From NCBI GenBank assembly GCA_030252795.1, contig CP127080.1, positions 124,001 to 188,000 on the forward strand: a DNA stretch of 64,000 nt. Reading direction: 5' to 3'. The position numbers and the translations under genes were made by a program. Below are positions 26,451 to 36,643 of this stretch, one piece after another (within the stretch, counting starts at the first letter, position 1; each line of letters starts with the position of its first letter). The DNA comes from Porticoccaceae bacterium LTM1. GTDB lineage: Bacteria; Pseudomonadota; Gammaproteobacteria; Pseudomonadales; Porticoccaceae. The notes under the pieces are model-generated. The model saw nothing but the letters and a program-made list of their open reading frames with translations, was not told the DNA's origin and did not search any database.

Positions 26451-29357
26451 ATGTCTACAAACCAAACCCTACCCGATGCCATTCTGGGCGAGTACCAGAA
26501 GTGGCGAGAACACTTTTGCCAGACGGGTGGCGAGACTTTGGCAGGCTGGCTCAATGAACAGTCCGCTGGCAATCCCAAATTTTTCCAACAGCTTCAGCTG
26601 GTCTGGGGCTGCAGCGACTTTGTTGCTGATTACGCCTGTCGACATTCGCAACGATTTCAGGAGCTGGTGGATAGCGGTGACTTGAACCGCCATTACCCTG
26701 CAAAAGAGTGGCGGCAATTTGGCCAAACCCTGCTCGGTAAAGTGAGTGACGAGACCAGCCTGGCCGCAGAGCTACGGCGCTTTCGCAACCGCGAAATGGC
26801 GCGCATTATCTGGCGTGACTTTGCCGGTGAGGCCAACCTTGATGCCACCACCGCCGATATGACGGCATTGGCGGAGTGCTGTCTGCAAACTGCACTTGAT
26901 TACCTCTATCAGAGTGGCTGCACAACATCCGGAGTTCCAATTGGCCAGCGTTCCGGCAAACCACAGCAATTGGTGGTACTGGGCATGGGTAAGCTCGGTG
27001 CTGGTGAGCTAAATGTCTCGTCAGATATCGACCTGATCTTTGCATATCCGGAATCCGGTGAAACAGACGACAGTGGCACAGGTCGCTCTCGCAGCAATCA
27101 CGAGTTTTTTGAGCGTCTGGGTAGAAAATTGATTCAGGCACTGGATGCACGCACCGTCGATGGGTTTGTGTTTCGTGTTGACATGCGGCTTCGTCCCTAC
27201 GGCGGCAGCGGCCCGCTTGTAGGCAGCTTCGACGCACTGGAAACCTATTATCAAACCCAGGGACGAGACTGGGAGCGCTTTGCGATGATCAAGGCGCGGC
27301 CAGTAGCGGGTGATCTGGCCGCGGGACGCAAACTGCTGGAGGCATTGCGACCTTTTACCTATCGCAAATACATCGACTTTGGTGCCATCGAAGCACTGCG
27401 AGAAATCAAAGCTCTGATTGAGCACGAGGTACACCGCACGGGTGCGCATAATGATATCAAGCGCGGTGCTGGCGGCATTCGCGAGGTGGAGTTTATCGGG
27501 CAGGCATTTCAGTTAATTCGAGGCGGTCGCGATCCGCGGCTGCAGCAGCCGGCTTTGCTGACTGTATTGCCGTTACTGGAAGAGCTGCATGCACTACCCG
27601 AGGGTAAGTCCGACGAACTGATCAAAGCCTATCGGTTTTTGCGACGGGTGGAGCACGCAGTACAGGGAATAGCCGATCGTCAAACGCAACAACTGCCGAG
27701 TGATGAATTGGGCAGATGGCGGGTGGCAACGCTGAATGAATGTGGCAGTTGGCCCGAATTCGAAAGTGAGCTGTCTGCCCACCGAAAGGTGATTCAGGAC
27801 GAGTTTGCTCAGGTGGTTTCGGTACCGGTAGGGGAGCGGGGGGCTGAGGACATTCAGGATGTGTCAGCTGGGCAGCTGTTGTGGCAAATGGTACAGCGGG
27901 AAAAACCGCTTGCCGAATCATTGGGGGAGCTCGGTTTTGAAGACCCCGAGGGCAGCGAACAGCAATTGTTCGCACTACTGGCCAGCAAACCTATCCAGTT
28001 GATGCAAGCCAGTGCCCGCGAGCGACTCGACCGTTTAATGCCCATTTTATTGCTGGGTTGTGCCGAGCAGGAAAATTCATCGCAACTGTTACAACGAGTG
28101 TTGAAGCTGGTGGAAGCGGTGGCGCGGCGCAGCGCCTATCTGGCACTGCTGGTAGAGAATCCGGGTGCTTTGCAGCAGTTACTTAGGCTCTGTGCAGCAA
28201 GCCCCTGGATCGGCGAACAGATAGCCAGCTGGCCGGCATTGTTGGACGAATTGCTGGATCCGCGCACCCTTTACAGCCCGCACGACAAATTCCAGTTGGC
28301 AGATGAATTACGCCAGCAATTATTGCGCATTCCCGAAGATGACCTGGAGGCCCAGCTGGAAGTACTGCGCTACTTCAAGCGCTCCAATAGCCTGCGGGTA
28401 GCGGCATGCGAAGTGACTGATGCGCTGCCGCTAATGAAGGTCAGCGACAACCTCACCTGGATTGCTGAAGTGCTGATCGAGCAGGTACTGCAATTGGCCT
28501 GGAAGCAACTGGTGGAACGCCATGGCGAGCCCGGTTGGAAAGAGGGCGAACCAAAACCCGGTTTTCTGGTAACCGGTTACGGCAAATTGGGCGGTATCGA
28601 GCTGGGCCACAGTTCCGATCTTGACCTGGTGTTTCTCTATCGGGCCGACCCGAACCTGCGCACCAGCGGTGAGCGACCTATCGACAACGCCACATTCTTT
28701 CTGCGCCTCGGACAGCGGGTGATACACCTGCTGACCACCCAGACCACTACAGGCGTGCTGTACGAAGTGGATATGCGCCTGCGCCCGTCCGGCAACTCCG
28801 GCATGCTGGTTACCACTTTGGCGGGATTTGCCAAGTACCAGCTCAATGATGCCTGGACATGGGAGCACCAGGCATTGGTGCGCGCTCGAGCGATTGCCGG
28901 CGATACTGAGCTGGTGAAAGAATTTAACCAGGTCAGGGAACAAGTAATGCTTCAGCCGCGCAGTCAAACAGCGCTGGCCAAAGAAGTGGCCGAGATGCGC
29001 AGTAAAATGGCCGAGCATCTCAATAACGCCCCGAGTGACCGCTTTGACCTGAAGCAGGGCAGCGGCGGTATCGTCGATATTGAATTTATGGTTCAATTTG
29101 CGGTTTTGGCGTGGGCCAATGAATGCCCCGCACTGGCGCGTTGGAGCGATAATATTCGTATTCTGGAGAGTCTGGCGGAAAGCGGCAAACTGGCCAGCGA
29201 ACAGGTAGAGCAACTGATAGAAGCTTATAAAACCTATCGTATTGCTGGGCACAAGGCCCAATTGCAACAGCAGCCGGGCACAGTCGATGCCGAACAGTTT
29301 ATCGAGCAGCGCCAGCAAGTGAGAGCGATCTGGAAGCAGCTGCTGCCAACGCTTTGA
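26451..29357 (+). CDS. glnE: Bifunctional glutamine synthetase adenylyltransferase/deadenylase
   Basis: It controls glutamine synthetase by adding and removing AMP in response to PII proteins and glutamine. The 968-residue length is normal. Two nucleotidyltransferase domains are present with the paired-aspartate motif: ELNVSSDIDLIFAYP (near residue 190, deadenylase half) and ELGHSSDLDLVFLYR (near residue 720, adenylylase half). Each half also has an arginine-rich FRVDMRLRPYG or YEVDMRLRPSG stretch. It overlaps or nearly abuts waaF, so nitrogen control and LPS core genes share a transcription unit here, as in Pseudomonas. Confidence 0.96.
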   Translation: MSTNQTLPDAILGEYQKWREHFCQTGGETLAGWLNEQSAGNPKFFQQLQLVWGCSDFVADYACRHSQRFQELVDSGDLNRHYPAKEWRQFGQTLLGKVSDETSLAAELRRFRNREMARIIWRDFAGEANLDATTADMTALAECCLQTALDYLYQSGCTTSGVPIGQRSGKPQQLVVLGMGKLGAGELNVSSDIDLIFAYPESGETDDSGTGRSRSNHEFFERLGRKLIQALDARTVDGFVFRVDMRLRPYGGSGPLVGSFDALETYYQTQGRDWERFAMIKARPVAGDLAAGRKLLEALRPFTYRKYIDFGAIEALREIKALIEHEVHRTGAHNDIKRGAGGIREVEFIGQAFQLIRGGRDPRLQQPALLTVLPLLEELHALPEGKSDELIKAYRFLRRVEHAVQGIADRQTQQLPSDELGRWRVATLNECGSWPEFESELSAHRKVIQDEFAQVVSVPVGERGAEDIQDVSAGQLLWQMVQREKPLAESLGELGFEDPEGSEQQLFALLASKPIQLMQASARERLDRLMPILLLGCAEQENSSQLLQRVLKLVEAVARRSAYLALLVENPGALQQLLRLCAASPWIGEQIASWPALLDELLDPRTLYSPHDKFQLADELRQQLLRIPEDDLEAQLEVLRYFKRSNSLRVAACEVTDALPLMKVSDNLTWIAEVLIEQVLQLAWKQLVERHGEPGWKEGEPKPGFLVTGYGKLGGIELGHSSDLDLVFLYRADPNLRTSGERPIDNATFFLRLGQRVIHLLTTQTTTGVLYEVDMRLRPSGNSGMLVTTLAGFAKYQLNDAWTWEHQALVRARAIAGDTELVKEFNQVREQVMLQPRSQTALAKEVAEMRSKMAEHLNNAPSDRFDLKQGSGGIVDIEFMVQFAVLAWANECPALARWSDNIRILESLAESGKLASEQVEQLIEAYKTYRIAGHKAQLQQQPGTVDAEQFIEQRQQVRAIWKQLLPTL

Positions 29358-29383
29358 TTGGCACCAACAGAAGTGAGAGCGCT

Positions 29384-30439
29384 TTGAGCTTACCCATTCC
29401 ACAAAAAATTCTTATCATCGGCCCGTCATGGGTCGGTGATATGGTGATGGCGCAGTCGCTGTTTATCGCCCTCAAGCAGCAGTACCCGCAGTGCCAGATC
29501 GATGTATTGGCTCCAGCCTGGACCCGGCCTCTGCTGGTGCGCATGCCTGAGATTACCGAGGCCATCGCTATGCCTGTTGGTCACGGCAGCCTGCAGTGGG
29601 GTTTGCGTAAACAGGTGGCGCGTGAACTGCGTGACAAAAGCTACGATCAGGCAATCTTGCTGCCTAACTCACTGAAATCTGCACTGATTCCCTGGTTGGC
29701 AAAAATTCCTCTTCGCACGGGCTGGAAAGGGGAGATGCGCTACGGCTTGCTCAACGACTTGCGACCGCTGGACAAGCAGCGTTATCCACTGATGGTGGAG
29801 CGCTTCACCGCCCTGGCGTACCCCAAAAATCACGATCTGCCCGAGCCGCCAAAACCGAGCTTGCGGGTGGAGCCGGAAAGTGTCCCTGCGCTGTTGGAAA
29901 AGTTCGGCTTGAATCTCGACAGGCCTGTGCTGGTGCTGTGCCCGGGTGCCGAGTTCGGCCCCGCCAAGCGATGGCCGGAGTCCCACTATGCGGCGGTAGC
30001 GGAACAAAAAATTGCCGACGGTTGGCAGGTCTGGATTATGGGCTCCGGTAAAGACCAGCCAGTGGCGCAGGCCATAGTCGAGCAGCTGAGCGAACCGGAT
30101 TGTGCCCATGTTCTGGCTGGGCATACAGAACTGGCAGATGCTGTGGATCTGATGGCGCAGGCCAGTGCTGTGGTCAGTAACGACTCGGGCCTGATGCATA
30201 TTGCAGCCGCCCTCAACCGACCTTTGGTAGCGGTGTACGGCTCCACCTCGCCCGGCTTTACGCCGCCGTTGGCAGAGCAGGTTGCGATTGTGTCGATCCC
30301 GGTGGACTGCGGTCCCTGCTTTCAACGCGAGTGTCCGCAGGGACATCTCAAATGCCTTAATAATCTGTCACCAAGTCAGGTGCTGGAAGCGCTGACCACA
30401 ATTTCCGAATCGCAACCGGTACAGATGGTGGATTCGTGA
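29384..30439 (+). CDS. waaF: ADP-heptose:LPS heptosyltransferase II
   Basis: It adds the second L-glycero-D-manno-heptose to the LPS inner core at the cytoplasmic face of the membrane. A GT9-family enzyme of 351 residues with the WaaF opening ILIIGPSWVGDMVMAQSL, the nucleotide-sugar region VLCPGAEFGPAKRWPESHYA, and SNDSGLMHIAAALNRPLVAVYGSTSP. No ATG is available near the N-terminus: TTG codons at 29354 and 29384 are possible, and GAGAG just before 29384 plus family length favours the latter. Its end overlaps waaG by four bases (GTGA). Confidence 0.92.
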   Translation: MSLPIPQKILIIGPSWVGDMVMAQSLFIALKQQYPQCQIDVLAPAWTRPLLVRMPEITEAIAMPVGHGSLQWGLRKQVARELRDKSYDQAILLPNSLKSALIPWLAKIPLRTGWKGEMRYGLLNDLRPLDKQRYPLMVERFTALAYPKNHDLPEPPKPSLRVEPESVPALLEKFGLNLDRPVLVLCPGAEFGPAKRWPESHYAAVAEQKIADGWQVWIMGSGKDQPVAQAIVEQLSEPDCAHVLAGHTELADAVDLMAQASAVVSNDSGLMHIAAALNRPLVAVYGSTSPGFTPPLAEQVAIVSIPVDCGPCFQRECPQGHLKCLNNLSPSQVLEALTTISESQPVQMVDS

Positions 30440-31569
30440 GGCTGGTTTTTTCCCTGTTCAAATACTTCCCTTACGGCGGCTTGCAGCGAGACTTTTATCG
30501 CATTGCCGAATGTTGTGCCAGGCGTGGTCATGAAGTACATGTGCTGACTCGCCAGTGGGATGGCACAAAGCCAGAGTCATTTCGAATTCACCTGTTGCCC
30601 GTTAAGGCGTTCAGCAACAATGGCAAAAACCGGCAGTTTTACCGTTTGGCGCAACAAAAAATCTCTGAGCTGAAACCGGATCTGGTAGTTGGCTTTAACA
30701 AGATGCCGGGGCTGGATGTTTATTTTGCCGCTGACCCTTGCTACGCCGCCAAAGTGGATGAGGCCAGGAAAAGCTGGTTGTACCGAATGACGCCTCGCTA
30801 TCGCCATTTTAAAGAATTTGAGCAGCAGCTCTTCAGTGATAACAACGCCCATTTCTTTGTGTTGACCGATCAACAAGCCAACGACTACCAGCGCTACTAC
30901 CAAACAGCTGCATCGCAATTTTATAAGTTGCCACCGGGTATTGCCCGGGATCGTCAGGCTGGCGAGAATGCAGAAGAAGTGCGTAAGAATTTTCGCAAAG
31001 AGTTCGGCCTTGCTGAACGCGATAATTTATTGCTTCTGCTCGGCTCCGGTTTCCGAACCAAGGGCGTTGATCGGGCTATTGACGCACTGGCAGCACTGCC
31101 AATTGAATTACGAGAAAAAACCCGATTGTTTGTGGTCGGTAAAGACAATCCTGCACGGTATCTGCAGCAAGCCAAACAGCTGGGCATCAATGAGCAGGTT
31201 CGGTTTTTTTCCGGACGCGACGATATACCAAGATTTTTGCAGGGCGCAGATCTGTTAATCCACCCTGCCTACAGCGAAGCAGCTGGCATGGTATTGCTGG
31301 AGGCGATAGTCGCTGGCCTACCGGTTCTGGTCACGGATGTTTGCGGCTTTGCATATTACATTGATGAGGCCGGGGCTGGTGTGATTCATAAATCACCATT
31401 TAATGCGCAGCTGTTCACTGAGCAATTGCAAACAATGCTGGAAGACACCAGGCAGCGTCAGCAGTGGCGCGAAAATGGTATTGGCTTTGGTCGCTCCGCA
31501 GATATATTTAACTTGCCAGAACGTGCCAGTGATTTGATTGAACAATTCGCAAGAGAAAAACAACAATGA
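30436..31569 (+). CDS. waaG: LPS core glucosyltransferase WaaG
   Basis: A GT4 enzyme that adds the first hexose to heptose II of the LPS core. The 377-residue protein has the GT-B N-terminal motif FSLFKYFPYGGLQRDFYRIA, then LLGSGFRTKGVDRAIDAL and the C-terminal donor-site region HPAYSEAAGMVLLEAIVAGLPV with its acidic residue. It starts with GTG inside the waaF stop and its own stop overlaps the waaP start (ATGA), which couples translation. Confidence 0.95.
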   Translation: MRLVFSLFKYFPYGGLQRDFYRIAECCARRGHEVHVLTRQWDGTKPESFRIHLLPVKAFSNNGKNRQFYRLAQQKISELKPDLVVGFNKMPGLDVYFAADPCYAAKVDEARKSWLYRMTPRYRHFKEFEQQLFSDNNAHFFVLTDQQANDYQRYYQTAASQFYKLPPGIARDRQAGENAEEVRKNFRKEFGLAERDNLLLLLGSGFRTKGVDRAIDALAALPIELREKTRLFVVGKDNPARYLQQAKQLGINEQVRFFSGRDDIPRFLQGADLLIHPAYSEAAGMVLLEAIVAGLPVLVTDVCGFAYYIDEAGAGVIHKSPFNAQLFTEQLQTMLEDTRQRQQWRENGIGFGRSADIFNLPERASDLIEQFAREKQQ

Positions 31570-32372
31570 AACTGTGGTTACGCGAAGAGTTCGCCAAAGA
31601 GTGGCAGGAGCAGGATCCGTTTGCATGTGCAGATCAGCTGGAGGGCAAAGTCTATCGCGCACTGGAAGGTCGAAAAACCCTGCGTTTTGAACTGTCTGGA
31701 AACAGTTATTTTATAAAAATTCACAAGGGCATCGGTTGGGGTGAAATAGTTAAAAACCTCACTCAGGGACGGTTGCCCATTCTTGGTGCTGGCGCAGAAT
31801 ATCGGGCCATTAATCGGTTGCACGAGTTGGGGGTCGACACCATGACGGCCGCTGCCTTTGGTGAGAGGGGAGTCAACCCAGCTACACAGCAGTCATTTCT
31901 GGTGACTGAAGATTTGGCGGGCTCTATCAGCCTTGAAGATTTTTGTGGCAACTGGCAGGAGCAGCCGCCAAAGTTAAAACTGAAGCGAGCGTTAATAAAA
32001 AAAGTGGCGACGATCAGTGCTCAGTTGCACAACCATGGCGTAAACCATCGGGACTATTATATTTGCCATTTTCACCTCTACCCGGAATCACTGCAGGAAG
32101 ACCACGATAATATTCGCCTGCATGTGATTGACTTGCATCGAACCCAGCTCAGGAATCGAACGCCTTATCGGTGGCGGCTTAAAGATTTGGCCGGACTCTA
32201 TTTTTCAGCCATGGATGTCGGGCTGACCAGGGGAGATCGACTCTGCTTTTTGAAGCACTACTTTCAGTCGTCGCTAAAGATGGTTATTCGTGATCAGGAA
32301 AAACTACTTTCAGATGTGGAGCGAAAGGCGCAGGCACTTTACGAGCGTGAGCAAAGGAAGCGTCGTGGCTAA
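31566..32372 (+). CDS. waaP: LPS core heptose(I) kinase WaaP
   Basis: It phosphorylates heptose I of the inner core, a modification important for outer-membrane stability and resistance to detergents and cationic peptides. The 268-residue kinase fold has an N-terminal lobe with FFKIHKG-like residues (YFIKIHKGIGWGEIVKNL), the catalytic loop VNHRDYYICHFHL and the metal-binding HVIDLHRTQ. It is coupled to waaG upstream and overlaps the next kinase gene by 8 bases. Confidence 0.95.
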   Translation: MKLWLREEFAKEWQEQDPFACADQLEGKVYRALEGRKTLRFELSGNSYFIKIHKGIGWGEIVKNLTQGRLPILGAGAEYRAINRLHELGVDTMTAAAFGERGVNPATQQSFLVTEDLAGSISLEDFCGNWQEQPPKLKLKRALIKKVATISAQLHNHGVNHRDYYICHFHLYPESLQEDHDNIRLHVIDLHRTQLRNRTPYRWRLKDLAGLYFSAMDVGLTRGDRLCFLKHYFQSSLKMVIRDQEKLLSDVERKAQALYEREQRKRRG

Positions 32373-33138
32373 TCGTATTTCAAATATCACTCGACCGGAA
32401 ATTGTTGATTGGCTGAGTAGCGACAGTAAATATTTCGAACTATTAAAAGAGTCGGCAATCAAGCGCGATGATGCAATGTTTTCAGCGCTTATTACCGTTG
32501 GCGAGCTGAAAGTTTTTTGTAAGTGCTTTCCACTGCAAGGCTTGAAAGGTAAGTTACAGCACTGGTTTGGAAAAGACCGTGCCCGGCGGTTGCATCAAAT
32601 GACTCAACAGTTACATGCTGCGGGTGCGCCGGTGGCCGAATCCTGGGGCTATTCTATTGAGCCGGGAAGGGCATTGTGGTTTTCACAGGTACTGCCTTTT
32701 AAGAGTTTGTTGCACTGGTGCGGACCCGCATTACCCGGGGACAAAGAGCAACGAAAGACAATACTTGATTCTTCTCTGGCAGCGATGGTTGCCCTGCACC
32801 GTGCCGGATTTTTTCACGGCGACTTCAAATGGGGTAATTTACTCTTTGATGAGAGGAATCAAAAGATCTGGCTAGTTGATCTTGATCGGGTGAAACCGCG
32901 TAGTACCAGACAATTTGATAAATCAGCGGCTCGGGACGTGGCTCGTTTTATGCTGGATTGTGAAGAAGCGGGAATGCCGAAGGATGAATACCTGTCGATA
33001 GTATCCTCCTATGCCGAAAGGGTGGACGAGTCGGTCGCCAATATCCAGCTATTGGTAGAGCCGATTTATAACGTACTCAAAGCGCGACATGATGCCCGTT
33101 ACGGGGCAGGGTTCAGGCTCTCGCCACCTGCAGATTGA
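32365..33138 (+). CDS. Second LPS core kinase-like protein (RfaY/InaA type)
   Basis: A 257-residue protein with a lipopolysaccharide-kinase fold distinct from WaaP. The catalytic loop is FFHGDFKWGNLLF and the metal motif is LVDLDRVKP. It probably phosphorylates a second core sugar, as the kinases downstream of waaP do in Pseudomonas, but the substrate is inferred. The frame opens at 32290 inside waaP, but a GTG at 32365 preceded by AAGGAAG gives an 8-base overlap typical of this operon. The 3' end overlaps the convergent GT9 gene by 40 bases. Confidence 0.85.
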   Translation: MANRISNITRPEIVDWLSSDSKYFELLKESAIKRDDAMFSALITVGELKVFCKCFPLQGLKGKLQHWFGKDRARRLHQMTQQLHAAGAPVAESWGYSIEPGRALWFSQVLPFKSLLHWCGPALPGDKEQRKTILDSSLAAMVALHRAGFFHGDFKWGNLLFDERNQKIWLVDLDRVKPRSTRQFDKSAARDVARFMLDCEEAGMPKDEYLSIVSSYAERVDESVANIQLLVEPIYNVLKARHDARYGAGFRLSPPAD

Positions 33139-34190
33139 ATTTGTTCAGGAAAGTAGCCCAGTACATTCTCTACCGACAGCGAGCGCATACAGCGATAGTT
33201 TTGTGAGCAAACGCTGCGTTTACAATCACTGGCACAGGGTTCGCTGCCTCGAATAACCCGTGCATATTCTCCCATCGGGCTCCAGCGGCGATTGTCGGTA
33301 GGGCCGAACAGCCCCAATGTCAGTGTGCCGGTGGCCGCACTTAAATGCATGGGGCCGCTATCGTTACCTATGTAAATGTCAGCGCGCTCCAGCAGGCGGA
33401 CCAGTTCCTGCAAATTTAGACGGTTGCAGCTGTCGATAAGCTGGCTGTGGTGTTTGTGTTGCATTTTTTCAACAATGGCGTCGATACTGCAGCGATCGAT
33501 TTTGCCCGCTCCAATAAAAATGCAAAGCCAACCCTGTTCCAATATTTGGTCAGCGAGTGCAGCAAACTTTTCTTCACCCCATTGTTTGTAAGCTTTGGTG
33601 GCGCCGACATGCAGGCAGGCTACTTTGTGGCAGTCATTCAATAAAACCGGTTGCTGTAATTTATTCGCCAATGCAGGCAGGTCAACCGGCGAATGGAGCT
33701 GCTGGTAACCACTGCCCGGATCAGCAATACCCAGTGGCTTCAACATGCTGGTGTAGTCGCAATGCTTGTGAAGATTGACCGTATCCACGTCAACCAATTG
33801 CTGATATACACCCGGACGCTTGGAAAAGTGCGGCCCAATTTTGTGGCGCGCCTTGCACAAACGAGTCAGGCGGCTGGAGAGAATTGTGCCGTCCAGGTCG
33901 ATGGCGATGTCGTATTTGTGGCTGCGTAGTTCCCCGATAAATTGGCGAAATGTGCCGAGTCTTGAAAGCCACGAACCCGCGGTTAACTTCGAACGCGGGT
34001 AAAACAGGGTTGGTGTAGTGCTTGCAGACATCTCAAGCAAATTGCGATAGCGGTCATCTGCCACTAATAAGCAGCGACCATAGTTACCACTTTGGTTAAT
34101 GGTTTCAATGGTCTTCATGCTGATCAGCAGGTCACCAATATGCTTGGTGGGCATCATGATCAAAATGCTTGGACGGGTGCTATCAGTCAT
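33099..34190 (-). CDS. GT9 family (heptosyltransferase-like) glycosyltransferase
   Basis: A 363-residue GT9-family enzyme, related to WaaC/WaaF/WaaQ. It starts ILIMMPTKHIGDLLISMKTI, carries HVGATKAYKQWGEEKFAALA for donor binding, and DIYIGNDSGPMHLSAATGTLTLGLFGPT near the C-terminus. It probably adds a heptose or similar sugar to the LPS core, but the acceptor is unknown. The frame is open to 34397; the ATG at 34190 gives a normal family N-terminus, with 34223 as an alternative. It is divergent from hldE. Confidence 0.85.
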   Translation of the reverse strand: MTDSTRPSILIMMPTKHIGDLLISMKTIETINQSGNYGRCLLVADDRYRNLLEMSASTTPTLFYPRSKLTAGSWLSRLGTFRQFIGELRSHKYDIAIDLDGTILSSRLTRLCKARHKIGPHFSKRPGVYQQLVDVDTVNLHKHCDYTSMLKPLGIADPGSGYQQLHSPVDLPALANKLQQPVLLNDCHKVACLHVGATKAYKQWGEEKFAALADQILEQGWLCIFIGAGKIDRCSIDAIVEKMQHKHHSQLIDSCNRLNLQELVRLLERADIYIGNDSGPMHLSAATGTLTLGLFGPTDNRRWSPMGEYARVIRGSEPCASDCKRSVCSQNYRCMRSLSVENVLGYFPEQIQSAGGESLNPAP

Positions 34191-34281
34191 TGGTCGGAAG
34201 AGTCTAGCCAACAAAAGCGCCATTGTAGTCAGGCGCGGTTGCAAAGAACAGTCTGTTCTTTCTTGCGAGTAGAAGGTTGCG

Positions 34282-34310
34282 CGGACAATGAGCCATTGCA
34301 CGGTTATAAT
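34282..34310 (+). promoter_or_regulatory. Candidate promoter of hldE
   Basis: A perfect -10 box TATAAT (34305-34310) lies 28 bases before the hldE start codon. The best -35 at a 17-base spacing is CGGACA (34282-34287), which keeps only the final ACA-like part of the consensus. Confidence 0.5.
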
Positions 34311-34338
34311 GCCCGCCAGTAAAAAGGTGGATGGCTTT

Positions 34339-35769
34339 ATGAAACTGAATTTCCCCAGCTTCCAGAATGGACAGGTTTTGGTTATCGGCGATGTCATGCT
34401 GGATCGCTATTGGCATGGCCCGACATCACGGGTTTCTCCGGAAGCACCGGTTCCGGTGGTGAAGGTGGAAAACCAGGAAGATCGAGTTGGTGGTGCAGGC
34501 AACGTGGCGCTCAATATTGCCTCGCTTGGTTCTGGTGCTTCGGTAATGGCTGCAGTGGGGCAAGACGAAGCTGCCCATACGTTGAGCAGCCGTTTACAGG
34601 CGGCAGGCATTCACTGCGATTTTCAGGTCAGTGAAAACAAGCCGACCATTACCAAGTTGCGTGTAATCAGTCGCCAGCAACAGTTGCTGCGGATGGACTT
34701 TGAAGAAGGCTTTGAGCCGGAAGACTCCACCCAGTTTGCCGATAAACTGGCCAAGCTGCTGCCGCATATGGGCGCGGTAGTGCTGTCTGATTACGCCAAG
34801 GGCACGCTCAATAATACCCAGCAACTGATCAAACTGGCTCGCGACGCTAATGTGCCGGTTCTGGTTGACCCGAAAGGCTCGGATTTCAGCCGCTATCGCG
34901 GCGCGACCTTGATTACGCCCAATCTTCACGAATTTGAAACTGTGGTTGGCCGCTGTTACAGCGAACAGGAGTTGGTGGAAAAAGGCCTGCAGTTGATGGC
35001 GACCCTGGAGCTGGGTGGTTTGTTGATTACCCGCGGCGAGCAGGGGATGACACTGCTGCAACCGAATCAGCCAGAACTGCATTTGCCGGCAAAAGCGCGG
35101 GAAGTTTACGATGTCACCGGTGCTGGTGACACAGTAATTGCCACCCTGGCCGCTTCATTGGCGTCCGGTGAGGCATTGCCTCAATCGGTGGCGCTGGCCA
35201 ATCTTGCCGCCAGTGTGGTGGTAGGCAAACTGGGAACGGCCACCATCAGTGCGCCGGAGCTGCGTCGTGTTGTCAATCAGGTACAAGGTGTTGGCCGCGG
35301 GGTAATGACAGTAGAGCAGCTGAAAATTGCCCTGGAAGACGCCCGTGCCCACGGCGAAAAAGTGGTATTCACTAACGGCTGCTTTGACATCATTCACGCA
35401 GGTCATGTGGGTTACCTGGAACAGGCCCGCACCCTGGGTGATCGACTGGTAGTAGCGATCAACAGCGATGCTTCAGTGACTCGCCTCAAAGGTGAAGGTC
35501 GTCCGGTCAATCCGGTGGATCGCCGTATGGCAGTTCTGGCAGGTCTTGAAGCGGTGGACTGGGTTGTCTTTTTTGAGGAGGACACCCCGGAGAACCTGCT
35601 TAAGGAGCTGAAGCCGGATATTCTGGTTAAAGGCGGCGACTACAGTAAAGAGCAGGTGGTTGGCTGGGAAATTGTCGAGAGCTATGGCGGCGAAGTTCGC
35701 TCCCTGAATTTCTACGATAACTGCTCGACCACAGCAATTGTGGAAAAAATACAAGGCAGTAAAAAGTAG
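34339..35769 (+). CDS. hldE: Bifunctional heptose-7-phosphate kinase / heptose-1-phosphate adenylyltransferase
   Basis: It makes the ADP-heptose precursor used by WaaC and WaaF. The 476-residue protein has a PfkB-type kinase domain (about 1-320; [45 protein letters not shown] with the catalytic Asp) and a cytidylyltransferase-like domain (about 340-476; [20 protein letters not shown] with the HxGH motif, and [12 protein letters not shown]). The frame opens at 34288 but the ATG at 34339 matches the family length. A terminator follows. Confidence 0.96.
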   Translation: MKLNFPSFQNGQVLVIGDVMLDRYWHGPTSRVSPEAPVPVVKVENQEDRVGGAGNVALNIASLGSGASVMAAVGQDEAAHTLSSRLQAAGIHCDFQVSENKPTITKLRVISRQQQLLRMDFEEGFEPEDSTQFADKLAKLLPHMGAVVLSDYAKGTLNNTQQLIKLARDANVPVLVDPKGSDFSRYRGATLITPNLHEFETVVGRCYSEQELVEKGLQLMATLELGGLLITRGEQGMTLLQPNQPELHLPAKAREVYDVTGAGDTVIATLAASLASGEALPQSVALANLAASVVVGKLGTATISAPELRRVVNQVQGVGRGVMTVEQLKIALEDARAHGEKVVFTNGCFDIIHAGHVGYLEQARTLGDRLVVAINSDASVTRLKGEGRPVNPVDRRMAVLAGLEAVDWVVFFEEDTPENLLKELKPDILVKGGDYSKEQVVGWEIVESYGGEVRSLNFYDNCSTTAIVEKIQGSKK

Positions 35770-35797
35770 CTAGGGCCTGTAGATACTAGTCCAACGC

Positions 35798-35836
35798 AAA
35801 AAAGCCGCTGTATTGAAAAGTGCAGTGGCTTTTTTA
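35798..35836. terminator. Terminator between hldE and the pyruvyltransferase gene
   Basis: Stem AAAAAAGCCGCTG / CAGTGGCTTTTTT with one G-U pair and a 13-base loop, followed by AAT. It lies between convergent genes and probably serves both. Confidence 0.85.
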
Positions 35837-35854
35837 ATGAGGTTTTTTCGGCCC

Positions 35855-36637
35855 TTAAATTTCTGTTTTCTTAAACGGGAACGCATCGGCGATTTTCTGC
35901 TTCACCAAATCGATATTGGGACGTTGGTATTCGCTGGCGATGGTGTCCAGCCCTGAGCTGACCAGCTCATCTGAGAGGGTTAGGGGAGAGACGCCTTCCA
36001 ACCCAAAAGCGCTGTAGTAGTCCGCAAATTTATAGCCGGCACCACGAACCCGATTGGACAGCTCAATCCATGCATTGGGAACACCCAGTGAATCAGCGGC
36101 AATCAAACCGTGCATCGCTGAGGAGAGGATCACTTCACAGCGGGCAATGTCATTCAGCACCTGCTGTACCGGTGCCATAATATCAATGCGTTTAATGTGT
36201 GGATGGCGCTCAATTAATTCTTTAACCAGCGGGCTGTTGGCATCTTCGTAATGGGTGATTAATCCCAGTTTCCACTGTTTGGATGGCATTTTATCCAGCA
36301 GCATAAAGCTGAGCAGACCGGGATCACCCAGAACACAATCTTCCAGCCCATTGATGCGATTCTGGCTCAGCTCGCCGCGCAGTGCATGGTAATAATGGCG
36401 ATGCGCAACCTGGTCACCTGCTTCGATAAAGCCGGTACCCCAGACATGCACTCTCTTATTCCACCAGTTGTGTTTAAAGCGGTGCAACAGGCTGCCCAGT
36501 GCCACCAGGTCGCAAGAGCGGGGTGAGGCAAGCTTGACTGTTCGGCCAGACAAGCGCTCAACCAGTAGTGGTGAGAGACAGTCGCCAAAATTGGGTTTGG
36601 AACTGGACCAATGCAATTTGATGGGTTTGTCAGTCAT
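35855..36637 (-). CDS. Polysaccharide pyruvyl transferase family protein
   Basis: A 260-residue member of the PF04230-type family that transfers pyruvate (or acts as a glycosyltransferase-like enzyme) in surface polysaccharide synthesis. Recognisable parts are HWSSSKPNFGDCLSPLLVER at the N-terminus, VWGTGFI, and the C-terminal ILSSAMHGLIAADSLGVPNA, the usual family signature. It is the last gene of a three-gene minus-strand unit; the preceding reductase ends 6 bases before its start. Being inside the LPS region suggests a core or surface glycan modification. Confidence 0.8.
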   Translation of the reverse strand: MTDKPIKLHWSSSKPNFGDCLSPLLVERLSGRTVKLASPRSCDLVALGSLLHRFKHNWWNKRVHVWGTGFIEAGDQVAHRHYYHALRGELSQNRINGLEDCVLGDPGLLSFMLLDKMPSKQWKLGLITHYEDANSPLVKELIERHPHIKRIDIMAPVQQVLNDIARCEVILSSAMHGLIAADSLGVPNAWIELSNRVRGAGYKFADYYSAFGLEGVSPLTLSDELVSSGLDTIASEYQRPNIDLVKQKIADAFPFKKTEI

Positions 36638-36643
36638 GTCAAA

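Noticed and set aside
28431-29402. 323-codon open frame antisense to glnE
   Set aside because: It mirrors the conserved C-terminal half of glnE and carries no motif of its own.
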